A stretch of 47,810 bases of DNA from Bacillota bacterium (GTDB lineage: Bacteria > Bacillota > Clostridia > Acetivibrionales > DSM-1351). Location of the stretch: the NCBI GenBank assembly GCA_023409265.1, contig JAEYHZ010000026.1:1-47810 (forward strand), written 5' to 3'. Numbering within the stretch: position 1 is the first letter of the stretch; each line of letters starts with the position of its first letter. A model generated the notes under the pieces. That model was not told where the DNA came from and searched no databases. It was given only the letters and a program-made list of their open reading frames with translations. Both the position numbers and the translations under genes were made by a program. Positions 33,924 to 43,320 of this stretch are shown one piece after another.

Positions 33924-35318
33924 CTATTTACCTCTTGAGTAGTCTTCAGCTGCCTTTTGAACTTCTGAAATAGCTCTTTGCACATCAAATTCTCCCGTGA
34001 TCATTCCGGGCATTGCTGTCTGCTTGATGGCAAGATCCACAGCCGGCGGCGCGATTGCATCCATGGAAGGTATGTAGGATGTTGCACCTCTGTATGCTTC
34101 TATCAGTTGGTTCATAACCGGGGATACTTTTGTTTTATCGTAATCAGCTTTTCCTGCGTAAACAAATCCGCCCTTTTCCATAATAGGTACATTGAATTCA
34201 GGACTGACTATATCTTTTACAAGGTTAATACATGCCTCCTTTTTAGCATCGGGTAAACCATTTGCCACAAAGAAACCGATTATGTTTCCGCCAACATTTA
34301 CTTTTGTATCACCGTTAGGACAGTCGGTAAATACGGGGAAGTTAACACGGGCAATCTTATTTACAAATTCATTTCCACCAGCCGTTGCAAAATTTCCCGG
34401 CTTCCAGGCCCCTTCGTAGTACATGGCGGCCTCGCCTCTTGCAAACATCTGATCTGCTTCGGTTGCGCTCATTCCAAGTACTCCCTTGGGATATGCACCG
34501 GCATCTATCAGCTGTTTGAATTTATTCATAGCATCTCCAAATCCATACTTGGGATCCTTCCAGCCTGTCATTGCATCCCCCAAAGTAAGAGCCTTGAAGT
34601 TATCCATTCCTGCCGACCGGGCCAGTAATGCCGACGCCAGCCAGGCAAATCTGCCGTCCTTACCGCCTGTGACCAGTGGAGAAATTCCCTTTTCCTTTAT
34701 TTTAGGTATGAGTGCAAGGAGCTCGTCGAAGGTTTGAGGCGGATTCCAGCCATATTTGGTAAACATTTCAGTATTATAGTATAGGCCGTCAATGGAACCT
34801 TCCTGCGGTGCCATCATTATTTTGCCGTCATCGGTAGTGGCAAAATTCAAAGATACCTCGCTGAACCACTGCTTAAATTCCGGATGTTTTGGATCATTGT
34901 ACACAGGAGCCCAGTCAATTATTTTGTCGTCTTTTATAAATTCACGGGCATAACTCAGGATGCACCAGGAAACATCAGCCGGAGTGCCTGCTGCCATCTC
35001 AACCGTCAGTTTTGTCCTGAGATCTGCACTTGGTAAGGCATCATGGGTTATTTGCACGTTTGGCTTTTCCTTTTTATAGGTCTCCAAGAGTGCCTCGATT
35101 GACTCGTATGCAACCGAGCCGGCAGTCCATGATGTCATCAGTCTGATATCAACCGGTTCATCATTGGCTTGAGAGGCCGAATTTGAAGTTGTACCGGATG
35201 CCGCAGCACTGGAATCCGCACTGTCGTCCTTGCTTGTACCACATCCGGCAAAAGCTGCCGACAGCATTGCAGTGACCATAGCAATAGCTAATACTTTTTT
35301 TAATTTTTTGCTAATCAT
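33924..35318 (-). CDS. Extracellular solute-binding lipoprotein of a sugar ABC importer
   Basis: 464 residues, binding-protein family 1. A lipoprotein signal peptide (MISKKLKKVLAIAMVTAMLS, lipobox FAGC with Cys about 27) is followed by a Ser/Ala-rich tether and then the binding domain: VDIRLMTSWTAGSVAYESIE, GTPADVSWCILSYAREFI, IMMAPQEGSIDGLYYNTEMF, ARGEAAMYYEGAWKPGNF. The start at 35318 has AGGAGG; upstream codons are not signal-like. It would capture the locus substrate at the cell surface. The family binds oligosaccharides, glycosides and glycerol phosphates, so the ligand stays open. Confidence 0.94.
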   Translation of the reverse strand: MISKKLKKVLAIAMVTAMLSAAFAGCGTSKDDSADSSAAASGTTSNSASQANDEPVDIRLMTSWTAGSVAYESIEALLETYKKEKPNVQITHDALPSADLRTKLTVEMAAGTPADVSWCILSYAREFIKDDKIIDWAPVYNDPKHPEFKQWFSEVSLNFATTDDGKIMMAPQEGSIDGLYYNTEMFTKYGWNPPQTFDELLALIPKIKEKGISPLVTGGKDGRFAWLASALLARSAGMDNFKALTLGDAMTGWKDPKYGFGDAMNKFKQLIDAGAYPKGVLGMSATEADQMFARGEAAMYYEGAWKPGNFATAGGNEFVNKIARVNFPVFTDCPNGDTKVNVGGNIIGFFVANGLPDAKKEACINLVKDIVSPEFNVPIMEKGGFVYAGKADYDKTKVSPVMNQLIEAYRGATSYIPSMDAIAPPAVDLAIKQTAMPGMITGEFDVQRAISEVQKAAEDYSRGK

Positions 35319-35370
35319 ATTTCTCCTCCTGAAAAATTTAATATTTAAATCCATAAGGGACTAAATACAA

Positions 35371-35799
35371 CTACTTTTGGGTAAGAATTGCTATATTATC
35401 CCGGTCTTTTACTCTATGAAGATCCAGTCCCGCAACCTCCAGTAAAGTTATTTCAACCAGGTACAGCACCTCTGTTCCATGCTCCAGATGTCCTGTGTAT
35501 GTTTTCTCCAAATCTGAGATAACCATATGGAAATGCGGATGGCCGTCAACAACTATACCTTGCAGTGATGCCAGTTCCAGAGGCTTCTCAACTGTTACGA
35601 ACTCGTCTACCGGTTCTCTTTCCATACCGGTAACACGGTGGAAAACAGCCTTTTTCAAGGAACCGATTGCTCCGGTAATTATTGCGTTTTTAATGCCGGC
35701 AGCAGCCAGTTCCTGCTCTATGCTTTCCAGCAGCAGATCTCCTCTTTTGAGATTCAGTACCATTACCCGGCCTGTACCTTCGCCAATAAACCTTACCAT
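35371..35799 (-). CDS. PPC/DUF296 domain protein
   Basis: 142-residue stand-alone PPC (DUF296) protein, a trimeric fold found alone in bacteria and attached to AT-hooks in plants. The conserved metal-site pattern is present: GHPHFHMVISDLEKTYTGHL, with His at GHPHFH and again at GHLEHG. The N-terminus RVMVLNLKRGDLLLESIEQE and ITGAIGSLKKAVFHRV also fit. The biochemical role of bacterial members is not settled. It is the first gene after the promoter at 35904-35943 and directly precedes the importer, so it is tied to this pathway; an enzyme or a ligand-binding role are both possible. Confidence 0.85.
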   Translation of the reverse strand: MVRFIGEGTGRVMVLNLKRGDLLLESIEQELAAAGIKNAIITGAIGSLKKAVFHRVTGMEREPVDEFVTVEKPLELASLQGIVVDGHPHFHMVISDLEKTYTGHLEHGTEVLYLVEITLLEVAGLDLHRVKDRDNIAILTQK

Positions 35800-35903
35800 T
35801 ATTATTCACCTCGCTTTTTCTGAAATTTCAATCGATTCATCTGCCCTACGCAGATGCTGGAACAACTGAATTTACTTATATGTGACTTGCTTACCATAGT
35901 TAA

Positions 35904-35943
35904 ATTATAAGAAAAAAACAGAATCACTGAAATGGACTCTGTT
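35904..35943 (-). promoter_or_regulatory. Promoter and inverted-repeat operator of the PPC/ABC operon
   Basis: On the minus strand TATAAT (35909-35904) has a weak -35 (TTTCAG, 35932-35927) 17 nt upstream. An inverted repeat, AACAGAGTC-9 nt-GATTCTGTT (35943-35917; 8 of 9 positions match), covers this -35. A weak -35 overlapped by a dyad fits activation by a regulator, most simply the AraC-type one encoded just upstream. Confidence 0.55.
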
Positions 35944-36086
35944 CATAATTCGTTAATTATTTTATCATATTTAAGTTTTTGTTCCGGCCATACTTCCTTC
36001 ACCCTTTATCACCATGTATTATTTTAATATTTGATTAACAATTTTTATATCCGGCATTTATTTTATTTGGGGACACTAATAAGTGG

Positions 36087-37727
36087 TTAATTATACAAAT
36101 TATCACCGACAGTGTTTTTAACGAACTCAGTAGGTGAACATCCTGTAATCTTCTTGAAAATCTTACTAAAATAACAGGCATTTTCGTAGCCCAACAGGTA
36201 GGATATTTCATAAATCTTTCGCTGCCCGTCTTTGAGCATCTTTTTTGCTTCATCTATTTTTACTTTATTTACATAATCAGTAAAACACATTCCGGTATAT
36301 TTGGTAAAAATACTGCTTAAATAGCCGGCACTGATGTTTAAGCTATCAGCTACTTCCTTCAGCTTGGGCGTACCCATACAGTTATTAATGATATATTTTT
36401 TAGCTCCCCAAACCAGGTTGTGCTTTTCATCGTCATGTTTTTTTCTCAGGAAATTATTTAATCTATTCCTGTAGTTTTCAATGAACTCCAGGATCTCCCG
36501 GAGTGTTTGCAGCTTGTAAACCGTTTCAACTGCGGGTTTATTTTCAACCTGCGCTTTATTGTCTAACTGCCACTCCTCACCCAGATGGATATCGCACAAA
36601 CAGAAGGTCTGGTTGCATAGTTCGTAAATTTCATTCTTGGACATATTTGCCTTTTGGATATTATATATAATTGAACCGAACATATTGTTTATTAGTGTCA
36701 AATCGCAAATTTCAATAGCTCTGGGCAGGTTTTCCTTCAGATTGATCTGTTTGCTCCCGCCGGATTCGCTATTTTTCTCTGAAACTTCGTCATAGAAAAT
36801 AACACTGCCATAGCCTTTGTAAAACAGGATGTCCATAGCCTCTTTTGCCTGGGCCAATGCCTGGGGCAGGCTCAAATAACTGTCGTATGTATCGCTGATA
36901 CTGACAGCCGCATCAATATTAACATATTTTTTCAGCATCTCCAGCATTGTATTGCCCATTATTTTAATTTGCTCGTCAATCTCCTGGGATTTCGCCGACT
37001 CTTCTGGTGAAAAAACCATAACATAAGTTCCGAAGGACAATTTCAAAAAATAACAGTTAAAAAATTCGTTGCCAATTTCATTTAGTATTTCAATAATCAT
37101 AAAATCCAAAAGTTTTAAATCCTTATCGTTATATTTGCTTTCGGACAGATAAAGATTTGTATTTACCAGCCCCACTTTCATCATGGCTTCATTTAGTTCC
37201 AGCTTCATGGAAGGAAGCTTGGCATCAATGTATTTTCTATCGTCAAAATTGTTTTCAAGTATACTTTTTAAAAATTCCTGGCGCATGATGGAGGTACTCT
37301 GGGTATCGTAAACAATTGGGATACTTTCATTGTTTAACTTTTTATTGCTGGATATTATTTTTTCTTTTACATTTATCAGTATTTCCTTCATGGATTCTTC
37401 ACTTATGTTCAGCTTTAAAATATAATCCCATGCTCCATACTTCATGGCCTGCTTTACAAGATCAAATTCATTATAACTGCTTAATATTATAAAAGTGATA
37501 TCTTGATTGGATTCCTTTACCCTTCTCATCATATCTATCCCATTCATCCTGGGCATAACAATATCCGTTATAACCAGATCAGGATGATATTCTTGAATAA
37601 GCGACAAGCCCTGTTCACCATTACTCCCTTCGGCCACTACTTTAAAGCCCATCTCCCTCCAATTGACCAAAGAGTTTATTCCCACCTTTACAAGAGTTTC
37701 ATCTTCCACCAATATTACCTTTAACAT
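36087..37727 (-). CDS. AraC-type response regulator (YesN family)
   Basis: 546 residues. N-terminal receiver with phosphoacceptor Asp55 (PDLVITDIVMPRMNG), acidic pair Glu8-Asp9 and LSSYNEFDLVKQAMKYGAWDY. A middle region of about 290 residues includes a GGDEF-like-fold segment without catalytic residues. The C-terminus is an AraC helix-turn-helix pair (LKEVADSLNISAGYLSSIFT; KIYEISYLLGYENACYFSKI). GGAGGAG precedes the ATG. It starts 63 nt after the sensor kinase and likely controls the neighbouring importer and catabolic genes. Confidence 0.93.
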   Translation of the reverse strand: MLKVILVEDETLVKVGINSLVNWREMGFKVVAEGSNGEQGLSLIQEYHPDLVITDIVMPRMNGIDMMRRVKESNQDITFIILSSYNEFDLVKQAMKYGAWDYILKLNISEESMKEILINVKEKIISSNKKLNNESIPIVYDTQSTSIMRQEFLKSILENNFDDRKYIDAKLPSMKLELNEAMMKVGLVNTNLYLSESKYNDKDLKLLDFMIIEILNEIGNEFFNCYFLKLSFGTYVMVFSPEESAKSQEIDEQIKIMGNTMLEMLKKYVNIDAAVSISDTYDSYLSLPQALAQAKEAMDILFYKGYGSVIFYDEVSEKNSESGGSKQINLKENLPRAIEICDLTLINNMFGSIIYNIQKANMSKNEIYELCNQTFCLCDIHLGEEWQLDNKAQVENKPAVETVYKLQTLREILEFIENYRNRLNNFLRKKHDDEKHNLVWGAKKYIINNCMGTPKLKEVADSLNISAGYLSSIFTKYTGMCFTDYVNKVKIDEAKKMLKDGQRKIYEISYLLGYENACYFSKIFKKITGCSPTEFVKNTVGDNLYN

Positions 37728-37790
37728 GATACTCCTCCTTTAAAGCTTTTCTTAGAGCCTGTTTATGTAAAGTTTTAAAATTACAGGTTT

Positions 37791-39548
37791 TTACTCCCTT
37801 GGAATCAAAATTCTGACAATACTATATTCCATATATTTGCTTTCAAAAGACAGACCGTATTTTTCTCCATAGGTCAATTTAATTCTTTCGTTTATATTCA
37901 CCAAACCTACACTGTTATATCTCTCGCCCCGGGATTTGTCCTTTTGCAGTATTGTTTCCAATCTATCCTGAGGAATTCCCACTCCGTTGTCACGTATTTC
38001 AATAAGAATATCGTTCTCGTTAATAAATACTGCACTGATATCCAGAATACCCAAACCTTTTTTTCCTTCAAAACCATGTACGATTGAGTTTTCTATTATA
38101 GGCTGCAAAGTAAACTTAGGTATTTTGCAGGATAATAACTCTCTGTCAATGGAATAGTTAACCTGAATCAAGCCTTTTTTGCGAATCTTTTGAATAGTAA
38201 TATACTGATCCAGAAGATTTATTTCCTCCTCCAGTGCAATTTGGTTCATGGCTCCCTTGGATGTCTCCTTAAGCAATGCACCCAGCGCAGTTGCAGTTTC
38301 ATATATTCCATCGGCTTTTTGCATCATTGCCATAACTTTGATTGAATTAAGGGCATTGTATACAAAATGAGGGTTTATCTGGCTTTGAAGTACTTTAAAC
38401 TCCAATTCCTTTTTGGCATTTTCATCATTTTTTACTTTTATAAGCAGTTGACTTATATTAGTTGCAAGCTGGTTGATCCCCTTGCCCAGTTCACCTATTT
38501 CATCATTTCCCTCCAGCTCGGGTTCCACATGAAAATTACCTTTTGAAATGCAATCCATACGGTGCATTATCCTTCTTAAGGGCTTTGTTAAATTGCTTGA
38601 CAGAAATATTGTAAACAAACAGCCCACTGTTATTGTAATTACTAAAATCAGGAGGGCGATTCTGGTGGCATTTGTGCGCTGTTCTTCAATAAGAGAGTAA
38701 TCAACAAGCTGTACAATCTGATAATTTGAGTACGCCGACTTATGATAAACAACAAGAACCTTTTTCCCAAAAACTGTAGAATAGAAATTTTTGTCATTTT
38801 GTTCAGGTATTGATATTGATCCCGACAGGTCCTGTCCCAGCAATTTATTGTCACTGGAATAAAGACATTTATTCTGCCCGTCCATTATCAGGAGCAGGTC
38901 ATTGTCAGGAACCTCAAAGTCCTTTATGCTGTACCGGATCAAATCCGGTGAGATGCCTATAACCTGCCAGCCAATAGTCTTACGAGAGTCAGAGAATATG
39001 ACTTTTCTGACAAAGGGTATAAAGAATTTATTGTATCTCTCTTTTGCAAGATTTTCTTCTATTCCTGCACAAACAAAGACTTCGGATTTCTCTCCCTTTC
39101 GAAACCACGTTGTAGCCTTCATTTTGTCTATGTCAATGAAATCAGCTTCGGAGTACAATTTTAAATCAACCTTGTTTTTTCCTTCAATAATAACAGAAAC
39201 CACATATTTTCCGATGGATGAATTTGTAATCCTGCCGTTGATTTCCTTGCATGCTGCCGATATGTCATAATCAAAATTATAGTTGGAATCGGTATAATCT
39301 CTTATGAGAAGCTTGTCCAAATTCCTGTTAAGGTACAGCCAGTCGGACAGGTCCTGGCATTGCTGTATTTGTCTGTCAATATTACTGAGTATGTAGGTTA
39401 GATTGTTCTGGGTATTATCAATAATATTTTTTTCAAGCAGGTTTTTTGTATAATTGGAGTAATAGAAACTAATGCAAAGAGATACCAGAATAAATACAAT
39501 ACTAAAATATAATATAAGCTTGTTTTTTAATGTATAGGGATTTAACAC
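37791..39548 (-). CDS. Sensor histidine kinase (YesM/LytS-type)
   Basis: 585-residue membrane sensor. Helix at about 10-31, an external sensing domain of about 250 residues (dCache-like by length), a second helix near 295-318 (IALLILVITITVGCLFTIFL), then HAMP (LRRIMHRMDCISKGNFHVEP). The phosphoacceptor motif is LQSQINPHFVYNALNSIKVM and the ATP site has IENSIVHGFEG and EIRDNGVGIP. The GTG start follows GGAGG. It pairs with the response regulator downstream. Sensors of this type usually watch extracellular sugars in Firmicutes; here the likely signal is the glycoside taken up by the adjacent importer. Confidence 0.93.
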   Translation of the reverse strand: MLNPYTLKNKLILYFSIVFILVSLCISFYYSNYTKNLLEKNIIDNTQNNLTYILSNIDRQIQQCQDLSDWLYLNRNLDKLLIRDYTDSNYNFDYDISAACKEINGRITNSSIGKYVVSVIIEGKNKVDLKLYSEADFIDIDKMKATTWFRKGEKSEVFVCAGIEENLAKERYNKFFIPFVRKVIFSDSRKTIGWQVIGISPDLIRYSIKDFEVPDNDLLLIMDGQNKCLYSSDNKLLGQDLSGSISIPEQNDKNFYSTVFGKKVLVVYHKSAYSNYQIVQLVDYSLIEEQRTNATRIALLILVITITVGCLFTIFLSSNLTKPLRRIMHRMDCISKGNFHVEPELEGNDEIGELGKGINQLATNISQLLIKVKNDENAKKELEFKVLQSQINPHFVYNALNSIKVMAMMQKADGIYETATALGALLKETSKGAMNQIALEEEINLLDQYITIQKIRKKGLIQVNYSIDRELLSCKIPKFTLQPIIENSIVHGFEGKKGLGILDISAVFINENDILIEIRDNGVGIPQDRLETILQKDKSRGERYNSVGLVNINERIKLTYGEKYGLSFESKYMEYSIVRILIPRE

Positions 39549-39613
39549 GCTTGAAACCTCCAGACAATAGAGTATTCTTTCAATGGTGCATGAATTAAAT
39601 GATTTGTTGGTTT

Positions 39614-39622
39614 ATTATACCA
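39614..39622 (-). promoter_or_regulatory. Extended -10 promoter of the two-component genes
   Basis: TGGTATAAT on the minus strand, with the TG of an extended -10 element; no good -35 is needed. It lies about 65 nt before the sensor kinase start, so the regulator pair can be made independently of the transketolase genes upstream. Confidence 0.55.
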
Positions 39623-39720
39623 CAAAAAGTAAGCCGGCTACATTACAAAAAGATTTCCAGGACCCGGCCAAGTTGACTCTATTTCCGGATCTTAGAAACC
39701 TTAAAAGTAATTGATTTTAA

Positions 39721-40674
39721 TTATATAAGCCTATAGCTTTTATTCTGCTTCATTATTTTTTGTACCCTTTGATAAATTGCATTTTCGTCCAGTGAATATT
39801 TGGTCAGCAGCTGCTCATAGTCCCCTGATTCGGCATAGCCGGTCAAGCCCATACTATATACGGGTACAGGGTAATTCCGGGAGAGCACCTCTGAAACAGC
39901 ACTTCCCAATCCCCCATACACACTGTGTTCTTCCACAGTCAGCACCGTGCCCGTCTCTTTTGCACAGTTGATAATCAAATCCTCATCAAGTGGCTTTATA
40001 GTATGGATATTTACAACTTTTGCACAAATACCATTATCTTCGAGCATGTGGGCCGCTGCCAGGGCCTTTTGCACCATATACCCCGTGGCGATAATTGTTA
40101 TATCCGCTCCCTCTTTAATAACAACTCCTTTGCCCAGTTCAAAATTATAGTTAACATCATATACAATGGGATTTGCATTCCTGCTCAACCTCATATAAAC
40201 GGGACCTTTGTATTCACCGCAGGCTAATACCGCCTTCTCGGTCTCAATCTGATCACAGGGAGAAATAATTGTCATATTTGGCAGGGAACGCATACAGGCT
40301 ATGTCAAAAACAGCCTGGTGGCTTGCTCCGTCGTAGGAATCCGACAATCCCGAATAATTTCCTATCAGTTTAACATTTAAGGAATCATATGCAATCAGGC
40401 TGTTTATGGGATCCAGACCTCTTGAGGTCATAAAAACGGAAAAAGTATTTACAAATGTATTAAAACCGCTAATGGCAAAGCCGGATGCCATAGCCACCAT
40501 ATTGATTTCGGATATTCCTACATTGAAATATCTTTCAGGGTACTTGCAGCCAAATAATATACTTTTGGTAGAGTTGCCCACATCAGCTTCCAGCACAACA
40601 ATATTTTCCTGAATTCCTCCCATTTTTACAAGTGCATTCCCGTATGCATCTCTCATTGCAATTTTCTCTGCCAT
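39721..40674 (-). CDS. Transketolase, C-terminal subunit
   Basis: 317 residues: pyrimidine-binding and C-terminal domains of a split transketolase. It starts MAEKIAMRDAYGNALVKMGG; the catalytic Glu for thiamine activation is in FNVGISEINMVAMASGFA. Further segments are NYSGLSDSYDGASHQAVFD and VLTVEEHSVYGGLGSAVSEV. The start at 40674 has GGAG seven nt before it. It begins 40 nt after the N-terminal subunit. Split forms occur in many clostridia; when placed in catabolic loci they may act on non-standard ketoses, for example apulose 4-phosphate in apiose-degrading bacteria. Confidence 0.92.
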   Translation of the reverse strand: MAEKIAMRDAYGNALVKMGGIQENIVVLEADVGNSTKSILFGCKYPERYFNVGISEINMVAMASGFAISGFNTFVNTFSVFMTSRGLDPINSLIAYDSLNVKLIGNYSGLSDSYDGASHQAVFDIACMRSLPNMTIISPCDQIETEKAVLACGEYKGPVYMRLSRNANPIVYDVNYNFELGKGVVIKEGADITIIATGYMVQKALAAAHMLEDNGICAKVVNIHTIKPLDEDLIINCAKETGTVLTVEEHSVYGGLGSAVSEVLSRNYPVPVYSMGLTGYAESGDYEQLLTKYSLDENAIYQRVQKIMKQNKSYRLI

Positions 40675-40714
40675 ATGAAAACTCCATTCTGCTGCTTTCA
40701 ATCAGCTAAAAATT

Positions 40715-41545
40715 TTATTGCAAGCTCAATTCCTTTACTGCCATTTGGTATTCATTGAGATTGATAGGCTTCCCATGCCATTGATTTTTGCCCTCCATAA
40801 AGGATATCCCTTTACCTTTTACGGTATTGGCTATTATAATTGTAGGGCTTCCCCCGTGCTGAGCTGCCGAATCAAATGCATCCGATAAAGCTGCAATATC
40901 ATGTCCGTCAACAGTGATTACATTCCAGCCGAAGGAGGACCATTTAGCCTGCACATCACCAAGAGGCATTATCTCCTGTACTGTTCCGTCCAATTGAACC
41001 TTGTTGTTGTCAAGAATGGCAACGAGGTTGTCAACCTTATATTTGCTTGCGCTCATGGCAGCTTCCCATATGATGCCTTCCTGAATCTCACCGTCGCCCA
41101 GCAGTACATAAACATTACTGTTCTGCTTATTCAGCCTGTCGCTCAGTGCCATACCCACTCCGGCTGAAAGTCCAAGGCCTAAAGAGCCCGTTGAAAGCTC
41201 TATTCCGGGCGTTTTGTGATAACAGGGATGCCCCTGCAAATGGCTGTCTATCTGTCTTAATGTTTTTAAATCTTTAAGCTTGAAATACCCCCTGTGTGCC
41301 ATATTGATATAGAGCATGGGCGCGGCGTGTCCCTTGGATAATATCAAACGGTCCCTGCCTTTCATAGTTGTATCTGAGGGATCAATATTCATCTTTTCAA
41401 AGAACAGCAGTGTAAGTATTTCGGTACAGGATAAGGACCCTCCCGGATGCCCCGTTTGAATGGAATACAAAATATCTATGAGCTGCCTTCTGAATTTTTT
41501 GCATAGCCCTGACAATTCCTCTATTCTCATTAATGATAGCGACAT
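40715..41545 (-). CDS. Transketolase, N-terminal (thiamine diphosphate-binding) subunit
   Basis: 276 residues. The TPP/Mg motif is VLLGDGEIQEGIIWEAAMSA through LVAILDNNKVQLDG. Substrate and cofactor residues include TGHPGGSLSCTEILT, ILSKGHAAPMLY, DSHLQGHP and STGSLGLGLSAGVGMAL. AGGAGG precedes the ATG. It must pair with the C-terminal subunit gene downstream. It starts 15 nt after the DUF4038 hydrolase, so hydrolase and transketolase are probably co-expressed. Confidence 0.93.
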   Translation of the reverse strand: MSLSLMRIEELSGLCKKFRRQLIDILYSIQTGHPGGSLSCTEILTLLFFEKMNIDPSDTTMKGRDRLILSKGHAAPMLYINMAHRGYFKLKDLKTLRQIDSHLQGHPCYHKTPGIELSTGSLGLGLSAGVGMALSDRLNKQNSNVYVLLGDGEIQEGIIWEAAMSASKYKVDNLVAILDNNKVQLDGTVQEIMPLGDVQAKWSSFGWNVITVDGHDIAALSDAFDSAAQHGGSPTIIIANTVKGKGISFMEGKNQWHGKPINLNEYQMAVKELSLQ

Positions 41546-41559
41546 ATACGATTGCCTCC

Positions 41560-43320
41560 TTATAATTCTTCCAGGTACAGGCCCCAGTCACCATCCCCCG
41601 GAAACTCAGGCAAAATTATACGGCCCATGTTATCTGCGCAGATAGTGCCGGTTACCCTTCTGTCGGCTTTCCATTCACCTGTAACGGGATTAAACCACTC
41701 AATGCAGTAAGGTGCATTGGGTTTCAGCCCCCTGACCGTTCCCTGCAGACATTCCTGCTCAAAATAAATCAGCAGTTTATCTCTTTTGGAAGTAGCTGCA
41801 CAATATGCCCAGCCCTTGTAGCCGTCAACCCTTCCCGACTTGTTGGGAGTTATCAGTTCTGAATTTGGTATCAGCTCTACATACCTGTCACCCGCACGGT
41901 CAACAAACTTTTTCAGGTTGTATACCAGAGCGCCCGAACGGTATTCCAGAACTTCCCACATCTTATACTTTGAATTCTTTTCAATATCACTTCCCCACAT
42001 ACCTTCAATCCCATATATATATCCTCCAAAACCTCCTGACAGAAAGCTTCCGTACATACCTGAACGGCAGTTTACCTCGGCCTCGACACTTCCTGTGGCG
42101 GGATTGTCATCAGGAAATCCTGGATAATACGGTTCACCGTTAATCGCAGGCCTGGCCGGCTCCGAATGGAATATTTCTGTCAAATACCAGTAATGGTCAT
42201 GCTCCCGCCAGTTTCCAATCTGATGGAAGGTCAGCCAGCGGTTCTCCTCAGGCCCTCCGAAATTACACAGGGTCGAGGGGGCCGAATTGGTGCCCAGCAG
42301 TGTTCCGAAAGGCGGATGGCCGTATTTGTCAATGACCATGTTGGCAGGCTCATTATATTCCCTGGGGAGAATTGTGTTTCCAATATAATCAAAATGTATT
42401 GGGCTGAAAAGGCAGTTATTTGCCTGATATCTGGCAAATATGTACTGTATGTACCGTACATAGGAGTCGGGCCATCCGCAGTAACGCTTCCAGACCTGAC
42501 TCACATCCCTGCGGATCACTTCCAGAAACACCGTAAAGCCCTGTTCGTTTAGATAATCAATTTTCAGGTCCAAATGCTTAAAGTATTCGGGATTGATTTT
42601 GTCAAAGTCAGGCACCACATTTTCATAGCCTTTAACTGTTCCGGGGAACAGGAACGGCCTGCCGCCTTCATTGTGCATATCCTTTGCACTTCCTGAATCC
42701 ATGTCCATCCAGGCGGCACGTATACTTGTTTCATATGCATCCTTCATTTTTATTTTGGGAGGCAGTCCGTCATTTGCCCAGGTGGGATGTCCCGCCAGCA
42801 TGGCGATACAGTTATAGCCCTGTCTTTTACGGTAAAGTACCATATCCTTGAAACCCATATCCGGCCCTGCCGGACGTTCAACGTCATCTTCATTCCAGGG
42901 ATAACGGTAAGTAGGCGCAGACCACCAGGTATCCCCCAGCATAAGGTACGGAGTTTTATCGTAATACTGGAAGCCCCGGCCGTTTTCAGTTGCAACTATC
43001 ATTCCTCTCCTGCATGGATTAACCCGTTTCTCTTCCTCATTCCACTCCACGGCCGTTATACTGCCCTTATTTCCATTCAGCCCCTGATCATCGGTATTTG
43101 AGCCCGAGCACCAGCTCCATTTACCTGCCTTCATGGGAGTAATCCTTATTTTAAAGGTCTTTCCCCCATCCCAGAAGCCATAAACCTTTTTGCTGAAATC
43201 AGGTCCCTCAAGCAATACCCATACTTCTACCTCACAATATGGGTTTACATACTCGTTTTTTGCCTGTAATTCGATCTCTATCTTATCCCATACATGTACT
43301 CCGGATTCCCTCATTTTCAT
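41560..43320 (-). CDS. DUF5060-DUF4038 glycoside hydrolase, GH140-like
   Basis: 586 residues. An N-terminal DUF5060 beta-sandwich at about 8-90 (YCEVEVWVLLEGPDFSKKVY) precedes a DUF4038 TIM barrel from about 105 (FQYYDKTPYLMLGDTWWSAP; LIDYLNEQG-type barrel strands; HFDYIGNT). A C-terminal beta domain resembling the Collagen_bind_2 module ends PEFPGDGDWGLYLEEL. DUF4038 includes GH140 apiosidases; a candidate catalytic Glu is in PAINGEPYYPG and a candidate acid is in FLEVIRRDVSQVW. There is no signal peptide, so it acts inside the cell on an imported glycoside. The start at 43320 has GGAGG. Sequence alone does not fix the sugar released. Confidence 0.85.
   Translation of the reverse strand: MKMRESGVHVWDKIEIELQAKNEYVNPYCEVEVWVLLEGPDFSKKVYGFWDGGKTFKIRITPMKAGKWSWCSGSNTDDQGLNGNKGSITAVEWNEEEKRVNPCRRGMIVATENGRGFQYYDKTPYLMLGDTWWSAPTYRYPWNEDDVERPAGPDMGFKDMVLYRKRQGYNCIAMLAGHPTWANDGLPPKIKMKDAYETSIRAAWMDMDSGSAKDMHNEGGRPFLFPGTVKGYENVVPDFDKINPEYFKHLDLKIDYLNEQGFTVFLEVIRRDVSQVWKRYCGWPDSYVRYIQYIFARYQANNCLFSPIHFDYIGNTILPREYNEPANMVIDKYGHPPFGTLLGTNSAPSTLCNFGGPEENRWLTFHQIGNWREHDHYWYLTEIFHSEPARPAINGEPYYPGFPDDNPATGSVEAEVNCRSGMYGSFLSGGFGGYIYGIEGMWGSDIEKNSKYKMWEVLEYRSGALVYNLKKFVDRAGDRYVELIPNSELITPNKSGRVDGYKGWAYCAATSKRDKLLIYFEQECLQGTVRGLKPNAPYCIEWFNPVTGEWKADRRVTGTICADNMGRIILPEFPGDGDWGLYLEEL

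Noticed and set aside
36724..37300. Middle region of the response regulator as an active GGDEF domain
   Set aside because: No GGDEF/GGEEF motif is visible; only the overall position is similar.
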